This document shows, in pieces, positions 61,250 to 64,000 of a DNA stretch of 64,000 bases (positions are counted from its first letter, which is position 1; every line of letters begins with the position of its first letter). Made by a program: the position numbers and the translations under genes. The stretch is from Mycobacterium paraterrae (lineage in GTDB: Bacteria > Actinomycetota > Actinomycetes > Mycobacteriales > Mycobacteriaceae), in NCBI RefSeq assembly GCF_022430545.2, contig NZ_CP092488.2, positions 1,798,001 through 1,862,000 on the forward strand, given 5' to 3'. The notes beneath the pieces are model-generated. The model worked only from the letters and a program-made list of their open reading frames with translations, had not been told where the DNA came from and ran no database searches.

Positions 61250-62368
61250 TCAGATCCCGATGCGCTCGGCGAGCAGCGCTCGGTGCTCGTCGGGTGCCCC
61301 GAACAGCAATTCCGAGGACTTCGCCCTTTTGAAGTAGAGGTGCGCGGGATGCTCCCAGGTGAATCCAATGCCGCCGTGAATCTGGATGTTCTGCAGAGCA
61401 GCATCCACGTACACCTCCGAGCAGTACGCCTTCACCATCGGCGCCAGTAGCGACAGGCCGTCGTCGAGCTCGGCGGCCGACCAAACCGCGTGATACGCAG
61501 CCGACCTCGCCGACTCGACGCCGAGCATGATGTCGGCGCATCGATGCCTGATCGCCTGGAAGGATCCGATCGGCCGGCCGAACTGGTGGCGCACTTTCGC
61601 GTACCCCACTGACATGTCGAGGCACGCCGCGGCGCCGCCGACCTGCTCGACGGCGAGCCCGACGGAAGCCACGTCAAGCGCTGCGAGCAGCGGCGCGGCA
61701 CCAGCACCGGGTCGACCGATCAATTCTGCTGGCGCATTGCTGAATTCGATCCGGGCCATCTTTCGGGTGGCGTCGACGGTTGACTGTGGCGTACGAATGA
61801 CACCGTCGGCATCGGCGTCAAGCACGAACAGGGAGGGCCCGGCGTCCGTGCCCGCCACGAGCGCGATGACGTCGGCGATGTGGCCGTCGGGTACGAACGA
61901 ACGGGCCCCGGTCAGCGTCCACGATCCATCATGCCCGGTGGCATGAACTGTGGTTCCCTCGACATCGCGCCGTCCCCAGTCGTCGGTGGCGGCCACCGTG
62001 GCGATGAGTTGCCCCGAGGCGATTCCGGGGAGATGCCGCTTCTTCATCTCCTCGTCGTCGGTGAGCAGCAGCAGGTTGGCCGCGAGCACCACGCTTGATA
62101 GGAAAGGTGCCGGGAGAAGCGATCGCCCGAACTCCTCGAGTACAACGCCGATCTCGACGAACGAGTAGCCGGATCCGCCGAATTCCTCGGGAATCGCCAG
62201 ACTCTGCAGGCCGAGCTGGTCGGCCATCTGCATCCACACCGATCGGTCGAAGCCGTCCGGAGTGTCCATCACGCGCCGGACTTCGGCCTCCGGTGCCTGG
62301 CGCTCCAGGAAGGACCGCACCGTGCGGCGCAGCTCCTGTTGCTCGTCGGTGAAGACGGCGATGGTCAC
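61250..62368 (-). CDS. Acyl-CoA dehydrogenase (FadE-type)
   Basis: A 372-residue acyl-CoA dehydrogenase, which introduces a double bond in acyl-CoA using FAD. Visible are an N-terminal helical domain (QQELRRTVRSFLERQAP, GLQSLAIPEEFGGSGYSF), the middle beta domain ending LTGARSFVPDG, and a C-terminal helical region (VEQVGGAAACLDMSVGYAKVRHQFGRPIGSFQAIRHRCADI). Such proteins in mycobacteria often form heteromers with a second FadE; here only one lies in the window. GTG at 62368 overlaps the hydratase stop by four bases. Confidence 0.93.
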   Translation of the reverse strand: MTIAVFTDEQQELRRTVRSFLERQAPEAEVRRVMDTPDGFDRSVWMQMADQLGLQSLAIPEEFGGSGYSFVEIGVVLEEFGRSLLPAPFLSSVVLAANLLLLTDDEEMKKRHLPGIASGQLIATVAATDDWGRRDVEGTTVHATGHDGSWTLTGARSFVPDGHIADVIALVAGTDAGPSLFVLDADADGVIRTPQSTVDATRKMARIEFSNAPAELIGRPGAGAAPLLAALDVASVGLAVEQVGGAAACLDMSVGYAKVRHQFGRPIGSFQAIRHRCADIMLGVESARSAAYHAVWSAAELDDGLSLLAPMVKAYCSEVYVDAALQNIQIHGGIGFTWEHPAHLYFKRAKSSELLFGAPDEHRALLAERIGI

Positions 62369-63135
62369 TCAACCACCCACTGCGGGTCGCGTTTCTCGGC
62401 GAAAGCGCGCATGCCCTCGTGATAATCGGGGTGGCTCAGCTGATGTTGGAGAACGTAGCGGTAGGCGACCTCGTGCGCAGAGTGCAACCCGACGTCCAGA
62501 CTCGTCCACATCCCCTTGATCGAGGCCTGCGTGGTGGCGGGGCTGAGCTTTGTGATCGCCAGCGCTATTTCTCGGACCCGGGACTGCAGCCTGTCCGCCG
62601 GCACGACCTCGTTGATCAGCCCGATCTCGTAGCCGCGTTGGGCGCTGATACGGCCGTCCTTGGTCATCAGGGCCAGTTGCATCACCATCGAGATCGGCAT
62701 GCGACGCAGTAAGACTGCGGGCTCCATGGTGAACACATTGCCGACTTTGAGGTGCGTGTCGATGAGCTCGGCGTGCTCCGCGGCGATGATCAGGTCGGCG
62801 TCGGCAACCTGGTGGAGTCCACCCCCGACGACCATGCCGTTGAGCGCACAGATGACGGGCTTCCAAACCCCGTGGTGCAAGCGTGAGCCCGGCACCTTGT
62901 TGCGGATGCCGGACTCCGCGGTGGCGCGGATGTCCTGTCCGGCGCTAAAGGCCCTGTCTCCGGCCCCAGTGATGATTGCGACACGGATGTCGGGGTCGTC
63001 GCGCACCCGACCCCAGGCCCATCCGAGCTCGGTCCTCGTCAGATCGTCGGTGGCGTTGAGCCGTTCCGGGCGATTGATCGTGATGGTCGCGATGTGGTCG
63101 CTGACGTCAAACAGGATCCGCTGCAGGTCCACCAT
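62365..63135 (-). CDS. Enoyl-CoA hydratase (crotonase fold)
   Basis: A 256-residue enoyl-CoA hydratase. The oxyanion motifs are DRAFSAGQDIRA (about 58-69) and LNGMVVGGGLHQVADADLII (about 96-115), and later LKVGNVFTMEPAVLLRRM. AAGGAG sits close to the ATG at 63135; the next codon is GTG, so the true start could be one codon later. It is the first gene of the minus-strand series. Confidence 0.92.
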   Translation of the reverse strand: MVDLQRILFDVSDHIATITINRPERLNATDDLTRTELGWAWGRVRDDPDIRVAIITGAGDRAFSAGQDIRATAESGIRNKVPGSRLHHGVWKPVICALNGMVVGGGLHQVADADLIIAAEHAELIDTHLKVGNVFTMEPAVLLRRMPISMVMQLALMTKDGRISAQRGYEIGLINEVVPADRLQSRVREIALAITKLSPATTQASIKGMWTSLDVGLHSAHEVAYRYVLQHQLSHPDYHEGMRAFAEKRDPQWVVE

Positions 63136-63282
63136 GCTCCTTCGACTCGACGAAACACTTTAGCAAAAGATGTTCTACTGTTTAGGGCATTCACCCGGTT
63201 GACGAACGAATTGACGATGAGTGTTCCACCGTGCATTATCGTCGCCGGTGGGCGTGGCAACGACGTCGTGGGAGGCCTACTA

Positions 63283-64000
63283 GTGAGCGGCGATCTCGAA
63301 CTCAGCGAGCGCATCGCCGCTGTGCTGGGGCTCGATCCGGACGCGGCTGCAATAGAGTTCGGCGGTCAGTGGGTGAGCTGGGGATCACTCGGGACGGTTG
63401 CCGAGGGGGTTCGTGCCAGGCTCGTCGAGGCCGGACTCGGGCCGGGGACTCCGGTGGGTTTAGTGCTCCGCAACGACCCAGCCATGATCGCCGCCATGCT
63501 CGGCGTGCTTCGGTCGCAATGCTGCATCGTGACGATCAATCCCTCGCACGGCGACACCGGGCTCGCCGTCGATATCGCCAGGTTAAAGCTTCCCGTAATC
63601 GTGGCAACCGAAAAGGATTGGGCGCGAGTCGGAGTCGTGGAAGCAGCGGACGGTGCCCTGGGATTGAGCGTCAGCGTGCTGCCGGACGACGTAGCCACGC
63701 TCGTCGGCCTCGAGCGCTGTGGTCCAGGGCCCTTCCGCACGGTGCAACCAGGCACGGCGGTCGAGATGCTGACGAGCGGGACCACGGGACCACCCAAGCG
63801 AGTCCCGCTGGCGCAGAAGGCATTCGAACGAAGCATCAGCGCGGCCGGGAAACATTACGGGTCCAAGGGTGACGATGAGCCCCGACTAAGGCCCGGAGTG
63901 ATGATCGTCAGTTCTCCGCTGGTCCACATGTCGGGCCTCTTCCGCACGCTGCTGTACCTGTGCCAAGGCAGGAAAGTGGCTCTGCTGGAACGATTTCGGG
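63283..64000 (+). CDS. AMP-dependent acyl-CoA synthetase, 3' end cut by the window
   Basis: The 239 codons seen begin an ANL-family synthetase. VEMLTSGTTGPPKRVPLAQK (about 164-183) is the ATP P-loop, and SSPLVHMSGLFRTLLYL follows. The C-terminal half is outside the window, so the substrate class is open. GTG at 63283 follows GGGAGG; an ATG at 63217 in the same frame would add 22 residues. It diverges from the enoyl-CoA hydratase. Confidence 0.88.
   Translation, partial: MSGDLELSERIAAVLGLDPDAAAIEFGGQWVSWGSLGTVAEGVRARLVEAGLGPGTPVGLVLRNDPAMIAAMLGVLRSQCCIVTINPSHGDTGLAVDIARLKLPVIVATEKDWARVGVVEAADGALGLSVSVLPDDVATLVGLERCGPGPFRTVQPGTAVEMLTSGTTGPPKRVPLAQKAFERSISAAGKHYGSKGDDEPRLRPGVMIVSSPLVHMSGLFRTLLYLCQGRKVALLERFR

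Noticed and set aside
59880..63185. A possible shared TetR/KstR-type half-site (CTAAACA, TGTTTAG, TGTTCTA) in promoters of the right part
   Set aside because: The sequences at about 59885, 61200 and 63165 share only short pieces and do not align to one palindrome.

Overview
This window looks like chromosome of a mycobacterium (Mycobacterium or a close relative). It is GC-rich and carries an MmpS-MmpL pair, a DUF3556 membrane protein, a carboxylic acid reductase, an F420-type Ddn-like nitroreductase, a relative of the mycothiol-dependent nitroreductase Rv2466c, a mycofactocin-coupled dehydrogenase and many FadD/FadE/EchA/P450/SDR-type genes. All calls rest on reading motifs by eye; no database search was run. 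I saw no rRNA, tRNA, CRISPR array or intact transposase.

Left part (1-28 kb): scattered short transcription units for redox and detoxification enzymes. They are a UbiD-type decarboxylase (cut by the left edge) and a divergent quinone-oxidoreductase-like MDR, carboxylic acid reductase, an SDR, a cysteine hydrolase/MDR/HD-domain operon, two isocitrate lyase/PEP mutase-like proteins, a nitroreductase, a DsbA-like protein, an NTF2-like protein/thiolase operon, an aldehyde dehydrogenase and a Ddn-like reductase. Two paralogous AraC-type regulators and a GlxA-type regulator lie among them. Eleven copies of a 19-base element (consensus GCGCTGTCAMRATMTTYGG) sit in the promoter regions. In ten of them the GCG end faces the nearest gene, and each of three divergent promoters has one copy per gene. 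This looks like an unrecognised regulon, perhaps served by the AraC paralogs. MmpS-MmpL (export) and an AlkB-like dioxygenase lie in the same stretch without the element.

Middle part (28-37.8 kb): a rearranged, gene-poor stretch. Two homologous ~96-base segments, each with three iterated GTGAGACA-type units at identical spacing, lie 5.5 kb apart. Between them are a secreted protein, an N-terminally truncated FAD oxidoreductase and a TetR/hydrolase/SDR locus with tandem palindromic operators. To the right, four copies of a palindrome (ATRGGG-N6-CCCCAT) precede genes for small membrane or exported proteins, one of which is broken by an in-frame stop.

Right part (37.8-64 kb): catabolic units. 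A Baeyer-Villiger monooxygenase and an alcohol dehydrogenase diverge from a PF10118-type hydrolase and a TetR. An amidohydrolase/esterase/Rieske oxygenase/DUF3556 operon diverges from an epoxide-hydrolase-like protein. The two divergent promoters share an operator-like sequence, so these units probably form one pathway in which a ketone is oxidised to an ester, hydrolysed, and further oxygenated. After further SDR/TetR/NTF2 genes, a long minus-strand series (EchA, FadE, P450, EchA, SDR, FadD, NTF2) looks like beta-oxidation of an unusual, possibly alicyclic, acyl-CoA. A second acyl-CoA synthetase runs off the right edge.
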